A stretch of 34,761 bases of DNA from Chitinophagaceae bacterium (GTDB taxonomy: Bacteria > Bacteroidota > Bacteroidia > Chitinophagales > Chitinophagaceae). The translations under genes were made by a program, and so were the position numbers. The stretch is from positions 1-34,761 of the forward strand of contig JAOAGO010000029.1 of NCBI GenBank assembly GCA_026415715.1, in the 5' to 3' direction. Below the pieces are notes generated by a model, which worked only from the letters and a program-made list of their open reading frames with translations, was not told the origin of the DNA and did not search any database. Positions 8,358-14,777 of this stretch are shown in pieces. Within the stretch, counting starts at the first letter, position 1. Each line of letters begins with the position of its first letter.

Positions 8358-9461
8358 TTAATCTCCCTTTACCAAAAAAACAAAGGGTTGAATTTTTTTC
8401 ACCTGAAACTGACGACTTGCACCTTTTAAAACTGATTTTTCTGAGATTTTTAATGAAAATTTAGGATTTTCTTTTTTAAATTCATCTAATAAATGGAAGA
8501 TATACTTGGAACGAATGGCAAACACTACACCTTCGGCTTCAGTCTCTTTGTTGCTCAGTATCCCGATGATTTCTCCGTCTCGGTTGAAGACAGGCCCTCC
8601 ACTGTTTCCGCGGTTAGCGGAGATGCCCAGCTGGCAGGTCAGTGAGTCGTTGTTAAAACCGGTAAGGGCGCTAAGGTATCCTTCTGTATAAACAATTTCA
8701 TTACGGGGATAACCTAATGTAAATACTGGTTCAGCCAGTTCTGATTCAAGCCGCGAAAATCCATAGGGAATTTTTTGAGGCGGGGTAAATGCTTTGTCAT
8801 CCACTTTCAGAATAGCCAGATCTTTCTGTTCATCTTTGAATATAATTTTTGCCGAAAATTCTTCACCTTTATAATTTGACACAATTACGTTTTTAGATTT
8901 TCGGATAATATGGGCGTTGGTTATAATGAATCCCTTTTCATCAAGCAGAAAGCCTGTACCGCCCGATTTGTAGTGTATATTTTTAGAGGAAGCATTCAAC
9001 TGTTCACGGAGATTTTTTACTTCGGCTTTCTGGCTTTTTTGTTCCTTACGTATTTCGTCAAATTCTCGTTTTAAAAGTTGAATTTTTTGCTGTGGATTAG
9101 GCGAAAGGGCCGAAATTAAAGAAATGACGCCGAGGGTGGTTAAACCGGCAAAAACAGCGGCTATGGCAGCTACCCGACGATAGCGTTTCCACAGATAGAT
9201 AAATTTCGCTTTACCGGTTGAGTGCATTTCATGAATTTGACCTTGATCGGAAAGTTGCCAGTGAACTTCGTTGAGCAATGACTTTAGTTTTTTTCTGCCC
9301 GCAAAATGATGTAGTTCCTTCATAAAATAAGTATGCTCCACCACCTGCTGATCAATATCGGCATTGGTTTTGCGAAGCTGCTCAAATTGCACCCGTTCTG
9401 CAGGTGTCATTTCGCCCCTTATATATCTTTCAATGGCATCAATTAAATTATATTCACTCAT
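8358..9461 (-). CDS. anti-sigma-like membrane protein fused to a trypsin-like protease
   Basis: This 367-residue protein joins three parts. Residues 1-95 resemble the cytosolic domain of Bacteroidota anti-sigma factors (start MSEYNLIDAIERYIRGEMTP, typical of that group). Residues ~97-118 form one membrane helix after WKRYRR. A charged coiled coil covers ~122-157. From ~165 on there is a periplasmic trypsin-like (S1C/DegP type) protease with His184 (TNAH), Asp214 (KDLAIL) and Ser287 (GNSGGP), and no PDZ domain. The start chosen is the ATG at 9461, which overlaps the sigma factor stop in ATGAGTGA; an in-frame ATG at 9473 is the alternative. The overlap implies translational coupling. I infer that it holds the neighbouring sigma factor inactive and senses an envelope signal. 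Confidence 0.85.
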   Translation of the reverse strand: MSEYNLIDAIERYIRGEMTPAERVQFEQLRKTNADIDQQVVEHTYFMKELHHFAGRKKLKSLLNEVHWQLSDQGQIHEMHSTGKAKFIYLWKRYRRVAAIAAVFAGLTTLGVISLISALSPNPQQKIQLLKREFDEIRKEQKSQKAEVKNLREQLNASSKNIHYKSGGTGFLLDEKGFIITNAHIIRKSKNVIVSNYKGEEFSAKIIFKDEQKDLAILKVDDKAFTPPQKIPYGFSRLESELAEPVFTLGYPRNEIVYTEGYLSALTGFNNDSLTCQLGISANRGNSGGPVFNRDGEIIGILSNKETEAEGVVFAIRSKYIFHLLDEFKKENPKFSLKISEKSVLKGASRQFQVKKIQPFVFLVKGD

Positions 9462-10029
9462 CCCGGTTGCCATTTTTATAATTTTCAAAAAATATTTTTT
9501 TCAGTCTCACCAGACATTTGTATTTCTGATTTTTAGCGCTTTCGGCATTCGTATAACCGAATTTTTTTGCAATCATCTGCATATTCAGCTGATGTATGTA
9601 AAAGGCTTCAAGCAAACTTTTACACGGCTCTCCCAGACTCTGGAAGGCCTTTTCCATCAGCTCAAAATCGGCATCCCTTTGTTTTTGCAGTTCCAACTCA
9701 TCATCTACCTGAATCACGGGTTCTAAACTATCGCCGGTTGTATATTGCCTGTTCTGGACTTGCAGGCGTTTCAGCCACAAACGACGGGATACTGAATATA
9801 AAAAAGTTTTAATCTGACAGTTTAAATTCAGATTTCCTGACCGCAATTTTTCATAAAGAACTATAATGGCTTCCTGAAAAATATCCTTTGCATCATCGCT
9901 CGATCCGTTGTTATTGATTATCAGGCTCTGAATCGAATGAAAACTTTCCTTATATATAATTTCAACAGCTTTAGGGTTATGGTTTAATAATCCTTCTAAA
10001 AGAGCCTTTTCATCAAAACTTTGTTTCAC
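9454..10029 (-). CDS. ECF-type RNA polymerase sigma factor
   Basis: This 191-residue protein has the two-domain layout of group IV sigma factors. Region 2 covers about residues 15-85 (DAKDIFQEAIIVLYEKLRSG, the -10 recognition helix). Region 4 covers about 125-180 with a helix-turn-helix (LNMQMIAKKFGYTNAESAKNQKYKCLVRLKKIF region). The start is a GTG at 10029; no in-frame ATG exists until far into the protein. It overlaps the following anti-sigma/protease gene by 8 bp, the usual order for a sigma factor and its regulator. The upstream region holds an inverted GTAACCC/GGGTTAC pair that could serve in self-regulation. Confidence 0.92.
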   Translation of the reverse strand: MKQSFDEKALLEGLLNHNPKAVEIIYKESFHSIQSLIINNNGSSDDAKDIFQEAIIVLYEKLRSGNLNLNCQIKTFLYSVSRRLWLKRLQVQNRQYTTGDSLEPVIQVDDELELQKQRDADFELMEKAFQSLGEPCKSLLEAFYIHQLNMQMIAKKFGYTNAESAKNQKYKCLVRLKKIFFENYKNGNRDE

Positions 10030-10061
10030 TGTCTAACGTTTAATACTTATTTTAAAAAATT

Positions 10062-10105
10062 GTAACCCATTTTTCGAAAAAAAATTTTTTTGATAAGAGG
10101 GTTAC
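10062..10105. promoter_or_regulatory. GTAACCC...GGGTTAC inverted pair between divergent genes
   Basis: GTAACCC (10062-10068) and GGGTTAC (10099-10105) are exact inverted copies 30 bp apart, placed between the sigma factor gene (leftward) and the small lipoprotein gene (rightward). Read in the direction of each gene, both begin GGGTTAC followed by a run of T. This may be the -35 element recognised by the ECF factor, one copy per gene, or an operator. The AT-rich centre gives no further clue. Confidence 0.35.
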
Positions 10106-10163
10106 CTTTTTCAATTTCCGGAATTAATGCATGTAAATTCAAAAATCAAAAAAAATTAAGAAA

Positions 10164-10379
10164 ATGAAAAAACTATTTGCTATTGCATTTTTAGCTACGG
10201 CTTTGGTAGCTTGCGACAACAAGGGTAAAGAAAATCAAGGTGATCAACCTGCTGACACAACGCAGCAAACCCAGCCTGCTACCCCTCCTGCAGCCGATAC
10301 TGCCGCTCAGGCTCCTGCTGCTGACACAGCTGCTAAAGCTCCTGCTGCTGATACCACTAAAAAAGCAGAAAGCAAGTAA
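10164..10379 (+). CDS. small repeat lipoprotein
   Basis: This 71-residue protein has a signal peptide with lipobox LVAC (Cys17), so it should be lipid-anchored. The mature part is a low-complexity Pro/Ala/Asp/Thr/Gln chain with about 2.5 copies of a 9-residue unit (APAADTAAK/Q) and a Lys-rich end. It is probably disordered. It diverges from the ECF sigma factor gene, and a strong terminator follows. Small Ala/Pro-rich lipoproteins can act as envelope spacers or stress products; a link to the sigma factor is suggested only by position. Confidence 0.75.
   Translation: MKKLFAIAFLATALVACDNKGKENQGDQPADTTQQTQPATPPAADTAAQAPAADTAAKAPAADTTKKAESK
10287..10358 (+). repeat. 27-bp tandem repeat within the lipoprotein gene
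   Basis: About 2.5 degenerate 27-bp units encode AADTAAQAP / AADTAAKAP / AADT. Copies differ at wobble positions, so the repeat is not freshly duplicated, but the unit number could still vary between strains. Confidence 0.6.
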
Positions 10380-10409
10380 TTACGATTCCACCGGAATCTC
10401 AGGAAATTT

Positions 10410-10443
10410 AAAGTCCATCCATCCGGATGGCTTTATTTTTTTT
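10410..10443 (+). terminator. intrinsic terminator after the small lipoprotein
   Basis: AAAG-CCATC (10410-10419, one bulged T) pairs with GATGG-CTTT (10426-10434), followed by ATTTTTTTT. A second perfect 6-bp hairpin (GATTCC/GGAATC, 10384-10398) lies just upstream. Confidence 0.65.
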
Positions 10444-10469
10444 AATACTAAAACAAACGTTAGTGTTAT

Positions 10470-10510
10470 TTTTTAAATTTCTGATTCTGATTGTTTTTAA
10501 ATTTCTGATT
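10470..10510 (+). repeat. 17-bp direct repeat upstream of the Phe/Tyr leader
   Basis: TTTTTAAATTTCTGATT occurs exactly at 10470-10486 and 10494-10510, with a 24-bp period. A third partial copy (TTTAAATTT, 10516-10524) runs into the promoter box. It may be a regulator site or merely duplicated AT-rich DNA. Confidence 0.5.
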
Positions 10511-10517
10511 TTGCGTT

Positions 10518-10525
10518 TAAATTTG
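10518..10525 (+). promoter_or_regulatory. -7 box TAAATTTG of the pheA leader
   Basis: TAAATTTG is an exact TAnnTTTG match that ends 4 bases before the leader-peptide ATG at 10530. Transcription would then start at or next to the leader start codon. Confidence 0.5.
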
Positions 10526-10529
10526 TAAC

Positions 10530-10613
10530 ATGAATAATTATAAAGCATACCGGTTTTTTGGCTATTATTATTTTTTTGCCGCTAAAAGGCCGGGAATGCT
10601 ATCTGATAACTGA
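10530..10613 (+). CDS. Phe/Tyr leader peptide of the pheA attenuator
   Basis: A 27-codon frame starting at ATG 10530 encodes MNNYKAYRFFGYYYFF followed by AAKRPGMLSDN. Nine of 27 residues are Tyr (five) or Phe (four) and none is Trp. The run of aromatic codons lies at 10548-10577. It is directly followed by an antiterminator strand and a strong terminator, ahead of the genes for prephenate dehydratase, an aminotransferase and prephenate dehydrogenase. This is the classical arrangement of a ribosome-mediated attenuator, in which scarce charged tRNA-Phe or tRNA-Tyr stalls translation of the leader. The peptide itself is not expected to have a function. No Shine-Dalgarno sequence is seen. Confidence 0.88.
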   Translation: MNNYKAYRFFGYYYFFAAKRPGMLSDN

Positions 10614-10671
10614 ACGCAAGCAAAATGATATAAAACAGGTCCCGGTCTCAAAATTGACCGGGATTTTTTTT
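10550..10671 (+). promoter_or_regulatory. Phe/Tyr transcription attenuator
   Basis: Three mutually exclusive pairings can be drawn. Strand 1 (CCGG-TTTT-GGC, 10550-10562) pairs with strand 2 (GCC-AAAA-CCGG, 10578-10593). Strand 2 (GGCCGGGA, 10588-10595) pairs over 8 bases, one of them G-T, with strand 3 (TCCCGGTC, 10640-10647). Strand 3 pairs perfectly with strand 4 (GACCGGGA, 10656-10663), followed by eight T. A ribosome stalled on the Phe/Tyr codons would block strand 1, free strand 2 for the 2:3 antiterminator and allow read-through into pheA. Free translation would restore 1:2 and then the 3:4 terminator. The pairings are read from sequence; the mechanism is inferred from the known his, phe and trp attenuators of Proteobacteria. 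Confidence 0.82.
10640..10671 (+). terminator. attenuator terminator upstream of pheA
   Basis: TCCCGGTC (10640-10647) and GACCGGGA (10656-10663) are exact complements with an 8-base loop, followed by eight T (10664-10671). It lies between the leader peptide stop and pheA. Confidence 0.9.
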
Positions 10672-10714
10672 AATAAAATTTTACTGGTAAGTGAGTAAAT
10701 CAGAAAACAAGGAA

Positions 10715-11539
10715 ATGCGGTTTGCCATTCAGGGTTATGAAGGCAGCTTTCATCATTTGGCGGCTGAATATTTGTTAGGCAAACAAGTAAAGGTAATTCC
10801 CTGCGATACCTTCAGAGAGGTTGTGAAAACAGCTGCCGTAAAAAAATTATCCGACGGCGCCGTTATGGCTATTGAAAATTCCATAGCCGGAAGCATACTG
10901 TCAAATTATAACCTGTTACATAAAAGCAACCTGAAAATTGCCGGCGAGTTGTATTTGCAGATCAAACATCATTTGTTGGCCAATCCGGGGGTTCGAATAG
11001 AAGACATTCGCGAAGTGCATTCTCATACCATGGCGCTTCAGCAGTGTAATGATTTTTTGGAAAAATATCCGTGGAAGCTCGTAGAAACGGAAGATACGGC
11101 GCTCAGCGCCAGGCACATTCATCAGCATAAAAGTAAACATATTGCCGCCATAGCCGGAAAGCTGGCCGCAGAATTATACGGACTGAATATTCTGGTCGCC
11201 AACATTCATTCATCTAAGCATAATTATACGCGGTTTTTGTTGCTCCGCAGAGAAGAAGATGTTCGGATGCCTGATCAGGCAGACAAGGCTTCCGTGATGT
11301 TTCATACCAATCATACCCGTGGCAGTTTGGCAAAAGTGTTGGTACGGATAGCCAACCGGGGAATTAATCTTAGCAAGCTGCAAAGTTTTCCTATTCCGGG
11401 CACTGATTTTAAATATGCTTTTCATGCCGATCTGGAATTTGAAACACTGTCACAGTTTCATCGGGTAATTGAAGATATTAAGCCGGTAACGGAAAATATA
11501 AAAGTTTACGGTATATATAAAAAAGGATTATGGAAATAA
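10715..11539 (+). CDS. pheA: prephenate dehydratase with ACT domain
   Basis: The enzyme converts prephenate to phenylpyruvate, the committed step to phenylalanine. The catalytic domain shows ENSIAGS and NYTRF, matching the family ENSxxGS and TRF motifs. The C-terminal ACT domain (from about GSLAKVLVRIANRGINLSK) should bind Phe for feedback control, but the usual ESRP motif reads QSFP here. At 274 residues it is monofunctional; no chorismate mutase domain is attached, and that activity comes from the fusion protein at 13662. I chose ATG 10715 because family members begin directly before xxAIQG; a GTG at 10691 would add eight polar residues. It overlaps the next gene by 10 bp. Confidence 0.94.
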   Translation: MRFAIQGYEGSFHHLAAEYLLGKQVKVIPCDTFREVVKTAAVKKLSDGAVMAIENSIAGSILSNYNLLHKSNLKIAGELYLQIKHHLLANPGVRIEDIREVHSHTMALQQCNDFLEKYPWKLVETEDTALSARHIHQHKSKHIAAIAGKLAAELYGLNILVANIHSSKHNYTRFLLLRREEDVRMPDQADKASVMFHTNHTRGSLAKVLVRIANRGINLSKLQSFPIPGTDFKYAFHADLEFETLSQFHRVIEDIKPVTENIKVYGIYKKGLWK

Positions 11540-12681
11540 AAACGGCAGAACGAATTAACACGGTTCAGGAATATTATTTTTCTCAGAAACTGAGAGAACT
11601 GGAACGTTTGAAAAAAGAAGGAAAAAAAATTATTAACCTGGGCATCGGCAGTCCGGATTTACCTCCTCATCCGGATGTTATTAAGGTTTTGCAATCCGAA
11701 TCAGAAAAAAAAGATGTTCATGCCTACCAATCCTACCGTGGCGATTATCGTTTGCGTAGCGCCATTTCGGAATGGTATAAAAAATGGTATCATGTCAGTA
11801 TTGATCCCGAAACAGAAATTTTACCCCTGATTGGCAGCAAAGAAGGCCTTATGCATATTTGTATGGCTTATCTTAACCCCGGTGATGAAGCGCTGGTTCC
11901 CAATCCGGGTTATCCGACGTATGCCGCCGCTGTTCGGTTGGCAGGCGCCGGCGTGAGAGAATATCCTTTGAAACAAGAGAATCAATATTTCCCCGATTTG
12001 AATGCTTTGCGAAAACAGAAAACAAACAGGGTAAAGCTGATGTTTGTCAACTATCCGCACATGCCAACAGGAAGAACACCCGAAATGGAATTGTTTAAAG
12101 ACCTGATAGCATTCGCTTATGAAAACAATATTTTACTGGTACATGATAATCCGTACAGCTTTATTTTAAATGATTCACCCCTTAGCCTCCTGGCTGTAGA
12201 AGGTGCGATGGATGTGGCATTGGAATTGAATTCTTTAAGTAAAAGCCATAACATGGCCGGTTGGCGGGTAGGGATGCTTTGCGGCCGCGCCGACAGAATT
12301 GAAGCTGTTCTTCGCTTTAAGAGCAATATGGATAGCGGTATGTTTTTGCCGGTGCAATTGGCAGCGGCCAGGGCACTGAAATTAGATAAAAACTGGTATG
12401 ATGATTTAAACAGAATTTACCGGCAGCGACGGGAAGCCGTTTATGACATGCTCAACAAACTGAATTGTTTCTATGATAAGCAACAGGCCGGATTGTTTGT
12501 GTGGGCAAAAGTGCCCGAAGGTTATGACGACGGCTTTCGGTTTAGTGATGATTTATTGTATAAGAAAGATATTTTTATTACCCCGGGCGGAATTTTCGGA
12601 AGCGAAGGAAATCATTATATCCGTGTAAGCTTGTGTAGCCATAAGGAAATATGGGATGAAGTTTTGATGCGTTTATCTTAA
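11530..12681 (+). CDS. class I/II aminotransferase, probably aromatic
   Basis: This is a fold-type I PLP enzyme of 383 residues. The PLP lysine is Lys238 in SLSKSHNMAGWR, with HDNPYS (205-210) carrying the conserved Asp-x-x-Tyr of the cofactor pocket. NYPHMPTG (174-181) replaces the more usual NYPNNPTG, and PGYPTY is at 126-131. Lying between pheA and tyrA and overlapping pheA by 10 bp, it most likely transaminates phenylpyruvate and 4-hydroxyphenylpyruvate to Phe and Tyr. The sequence alone would also fit an aspartate or LL-diaminopimelate-type aminotransferase, so the substrate is inferred from context. Confidence 0.88.
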   Translation: MEIKTAERINTVQEYYFSQKLRELERLKKEGKKIINLGIGSPDLPPHPDVIKVLQSESEKKDVHAYQSYRGDYRLRSAISEWYKKWYHVSIDPETEILPLIGSKEGLMHICMAYLNPGDEALVPNPGYPTYAAAVRLAGAGVREYPLKQENQYFPDLNALRKQKTNRVKLMFVNYPHMPTGRTPEMELFKDLIAFAYENNILLVHDNPYSFILNDSPLSLLAVEGAMDVALELNSLSKSHNMAGWRVGMLCGRADRIEAVLRFKSNMDSGMFLPVQLAAARALKLDKNWYDDLNRIYRQRREAVYDMLNKLNCFYDKQQAGLFVWAKVPEGYDDGFRFSDDLLYKKDIFITPGGIFGSEGNHYIRVSLCSHKEIWDEVLMRLS

Positions 12682-12692
12682 AAGCATAAATC

Positions 12693-13544
12693 ATGATGAA
12701 CCGAAAAATTATTGCAATCGTCGGTACGGGTTTAATCGGAGGTTCGTTGGCGCTTCGGCTGCATGAAAAAAAATTAGCTTCAAAAATTATAGGAGTGGAG
12801 TCTGATCCGCTGCATGCAAAGAAGGCGATGGAGATGGAATTGGTAGATGAAATTTTGCCTCTGGAAGCAGCTATTTCCGTTTCTGATGTAATAATACTTT
12901 CTGTACCTGTTGATGCCATAATACAGCTTTTACCCCTTGTACTGAACCGGGTGAATCGTCAGATTGTAACCGATGTGGGTTCAACCAAATGGCATGCGAT
13001 ACAGACAGTAAAAGATCACCCCGGGCGGGGTCGTTATGTACCGGCCCATCCGATGTGGGGAACCGAATACAGCGGCCCTGAGGCAGTAGTTAAAGATGCT
13101 TTTGAAAATAAAGCGGTTGTAATGTGCAATAAAGAAGAAAGCGATGAAGATGCCTGGCAATGGGTGCATGATATGTACAAAAAAATCGGGATGCACATTG
13201 TGGAAATGGATGCCCGGTCTCATGATTTACATGCTGCTTATGTAAGCCATATTTCACACATTACTTCATTTGCTTTGGCAAATACCGTACTTCAAAAAGA
13301 AAAAGAAGAAAAGGCCATTTTTGAACTGGCCAGTGCCGGATTTGAAAGCACGGTACGGCTGGCCAAAAGTAATCCCCAAATGTGGGCGCCTATTTTTTTA
13401 CAAAATAAAAATTACATACTCGATGTGCTGGATGAACATCTGGTTCAATTGAATAGATTTCGTGAGGCTATTGAAAATGAAAATGAAGCCATGTTGCATC
13501 AGTTAATTTCTGAAGCAAACCTGATTAAAAAAATTATCCGTTAG
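12693..13544 (+). CDS. tyrA: prephenate dehydrogenase
   Basis: TyrA oxidatively decarboxylates prephenate to 4-hydroxyphenylpyruvate, the step to tyrosine. The Rossmann motif GTGLIGGS (11-18) binds the nicotinamide cofactor. DVGSTK and HPMWGTEYSGPEA are hallmarks of the prephenate/arogenate dehydrogenase family, with the conserved His of the substrate pocket. At 283 residues it has no ACT or chorismate mutase domain. It follows the aminotransferase by 11 bp and should be under the same Phe/Tyr attenuator. Two ATGs in tandem (12693 and 12696) make the exact start uncertain by one codon. Confidence 0.94.
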   Translation: MMNRKIIAIVGTGLIGGSLALRLHEKKLASKIIGVESDPLHAKKAMEMELVDEILPLEAAISVSDVIILSVPVDAIIQLLPLVLNRVNRQIVTDVGSTKWHAIQTVKDHPGRGRYVPAHPMWGTEYSGPEAVVKDAFENKAVVMCNKEESDEDAWQWVHDMYKKIGMHIVEMDARSHDLHAAYVSHISHITSFALANTVLQKEKEEKAIFELASAGFESTVRLAKSNPQMWAPIFLQNKNYILDVLDEHLVQLNRFREAIENENEAMLHQLISEANLIKKIIR

Positions 13545-13647
13545 CAATTATAACAAAGTACACGGATAAAGATTTTTTAAATAAAAATAAAAATCAAGTT
13601 TTATACAGGTGTAATTATTAAACGAAAATGAATCTCTTTTAAAAGTT

Positions 13648-13655
13648 TAATTTTG
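13648..13655 (+). promoter_or_regulatory. -7 box TAATTTTG of the DAHP synthase gene
   Basis: TAATTTTG is an exact TAnnTTTG match, 6 bases before the ATG at 13662, in a 117-bp gap after tyrA. It suggests that the chorismate genes have their own promoter in addition to read-through from pheA. Confidence 0.5.
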
Positions 13656-13661
13656 TAAAAT

Positions 13662-14747
13662 ATGAATGAAACGAAAACCGCAACCTCAGCTTTGTTAAAC
13701 GTTTGGCAAAAAAGACCGCTTATTATCAGCGGACCTTGTAGCGCCGAAACAGAACCTCAGGTGCTGGAAACGGCAAAGCAACTGGCACAAACAGGTAAAG
13801 TGGATATCTTGAGGGCCGGAATCTGGAAGCCGCGTACAAAGCCGGGTATGTTTGAAGGCGTTGGCGCCAAGGGTCTTCCCTGGTTGCAAAAAGCAAAACA
13901 GGAAACGGGATTACCTGTAACTGTGGAAGTGGGAACATCAAAACAGGTAGAAGATGCGTTGACTTTTGAAGTAGATGTTTTATGGATAGGTGCCCGAACT
14001 ACAGTTAACCCTTTCAGTGTACAGGAAGTGGCCGACGCTTTGCGGGGCGTGGATATTCCTGTATTGATTAAGAACCCCATTAACCCTGACCTGGAACTCT
14101 GGGCCGGAGCTGTAGAAAGAGTAGCCCGTGCCGGCATTAAACACATTGGGTTAATTCACAGGGGATTCAGTGCTTTCGGAGTAACGGATTACCGAAATGC
14201 TCCGATGTGGCACCTGGCTATTGAAATGAAGTTGCGTTATCCGGAACTGCTGTTTATAAATGACCCTTCTCATATTTGCGGGCGTCGGGATATTTTGCAG
14301 GAAACAATGCAGAAAGCTATTGACCTCGACTATGATGGTCTGATGGTAGAAAGCCATATTGATCCTGACAATGCCTGGAGTGATGCCCGGCAACAGATTA
14401 CTCCTCAGCGTTTTGCCGAAATTCTGAATCAACTGATCTGGAGAAAAGAAGATGTTGATTCGGCATCTTATCATGCCGCACTGGAAAAACTAAGACAGCA
14501 AATCAATCAGTTAGATGATGAACTGATCACCTTGTTAGGCAAGAGAATGAAGCTTGCCGAGCAAATCGGCCTGTATAAAAAAGAACATCAGATAACTATT
14601 CTGCAAACTGCCCGGTGGAATGAAATTATGAACAGGGCCCTTAAGCGAGGCGAAACACTGGGGCTGAGTAAGGAATTTATCACAAGGTATTTCGATGCGG
14701 TTCATATGGAAAGCATCAATCATCAGAAAAAAGTGATGGACGGATAA
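13662..14747 (+). CDS. bifunctional DAHP synthase / chorismate mutase
   Basis: The N-terminal ~265 residues are a KDO8P-synthase-like (type I beta) DAHP synthase: ISGPCSAE, LRAGIWKPRTKPGMFEGVG and FINDPSHICGRRD carry the metal- and phosphate-binding residues. It condenses phosphoenolpyruvate and erythrose 4-phosphate, the first step of the shikimate pathway. Residues ~270-358 are an AroQ chorismate mutase (KLRQQINQLDDELITLLGKRMKLAEQIG), which makes prephenate. The mutase domain is C-terminal; in related enzymes it acts as the allosteric sensor for prephenate or aromatic products. It supplies the mutase activity missing from pheA and tyrA. A promoter-like box lies directly upstream, and aroB follows after 30 bp. 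Confidence 0.95.
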   Translation: MNETKTATSALLNVWQKRPLIISGPCSAETEPQVLETAKQLAQTGKVDILRAGIWKPRTKPGMFEGVGAKGLPWLQKAKQETGLPVTVEVGTSKQVEDALTFEVDVLWIGARTTVNPFSVQEVADALRGVDIPVLIKNPINPDLELWAGAVERVARAGIKHIGLIHRGFSAFGVTDYRNAPMWHLAIEMKLRYPELLFINDPSHICGRRDILQETMQKAIDLDYDGLMVESHIDPDNAWSDARQQITPQRFAEILNQLIWRKEDVDSASYHAALEKLRQQINQLDDELITLLGKRMKLAEQIGLYKKEHQITILQTARWNEIMNRALKRGETLGLSKEFITRYFDAVHMESINHQKKVMDG

Positions 14748-14777
14748 TCAAATTATATCTGTTATTTTACAGTATTC

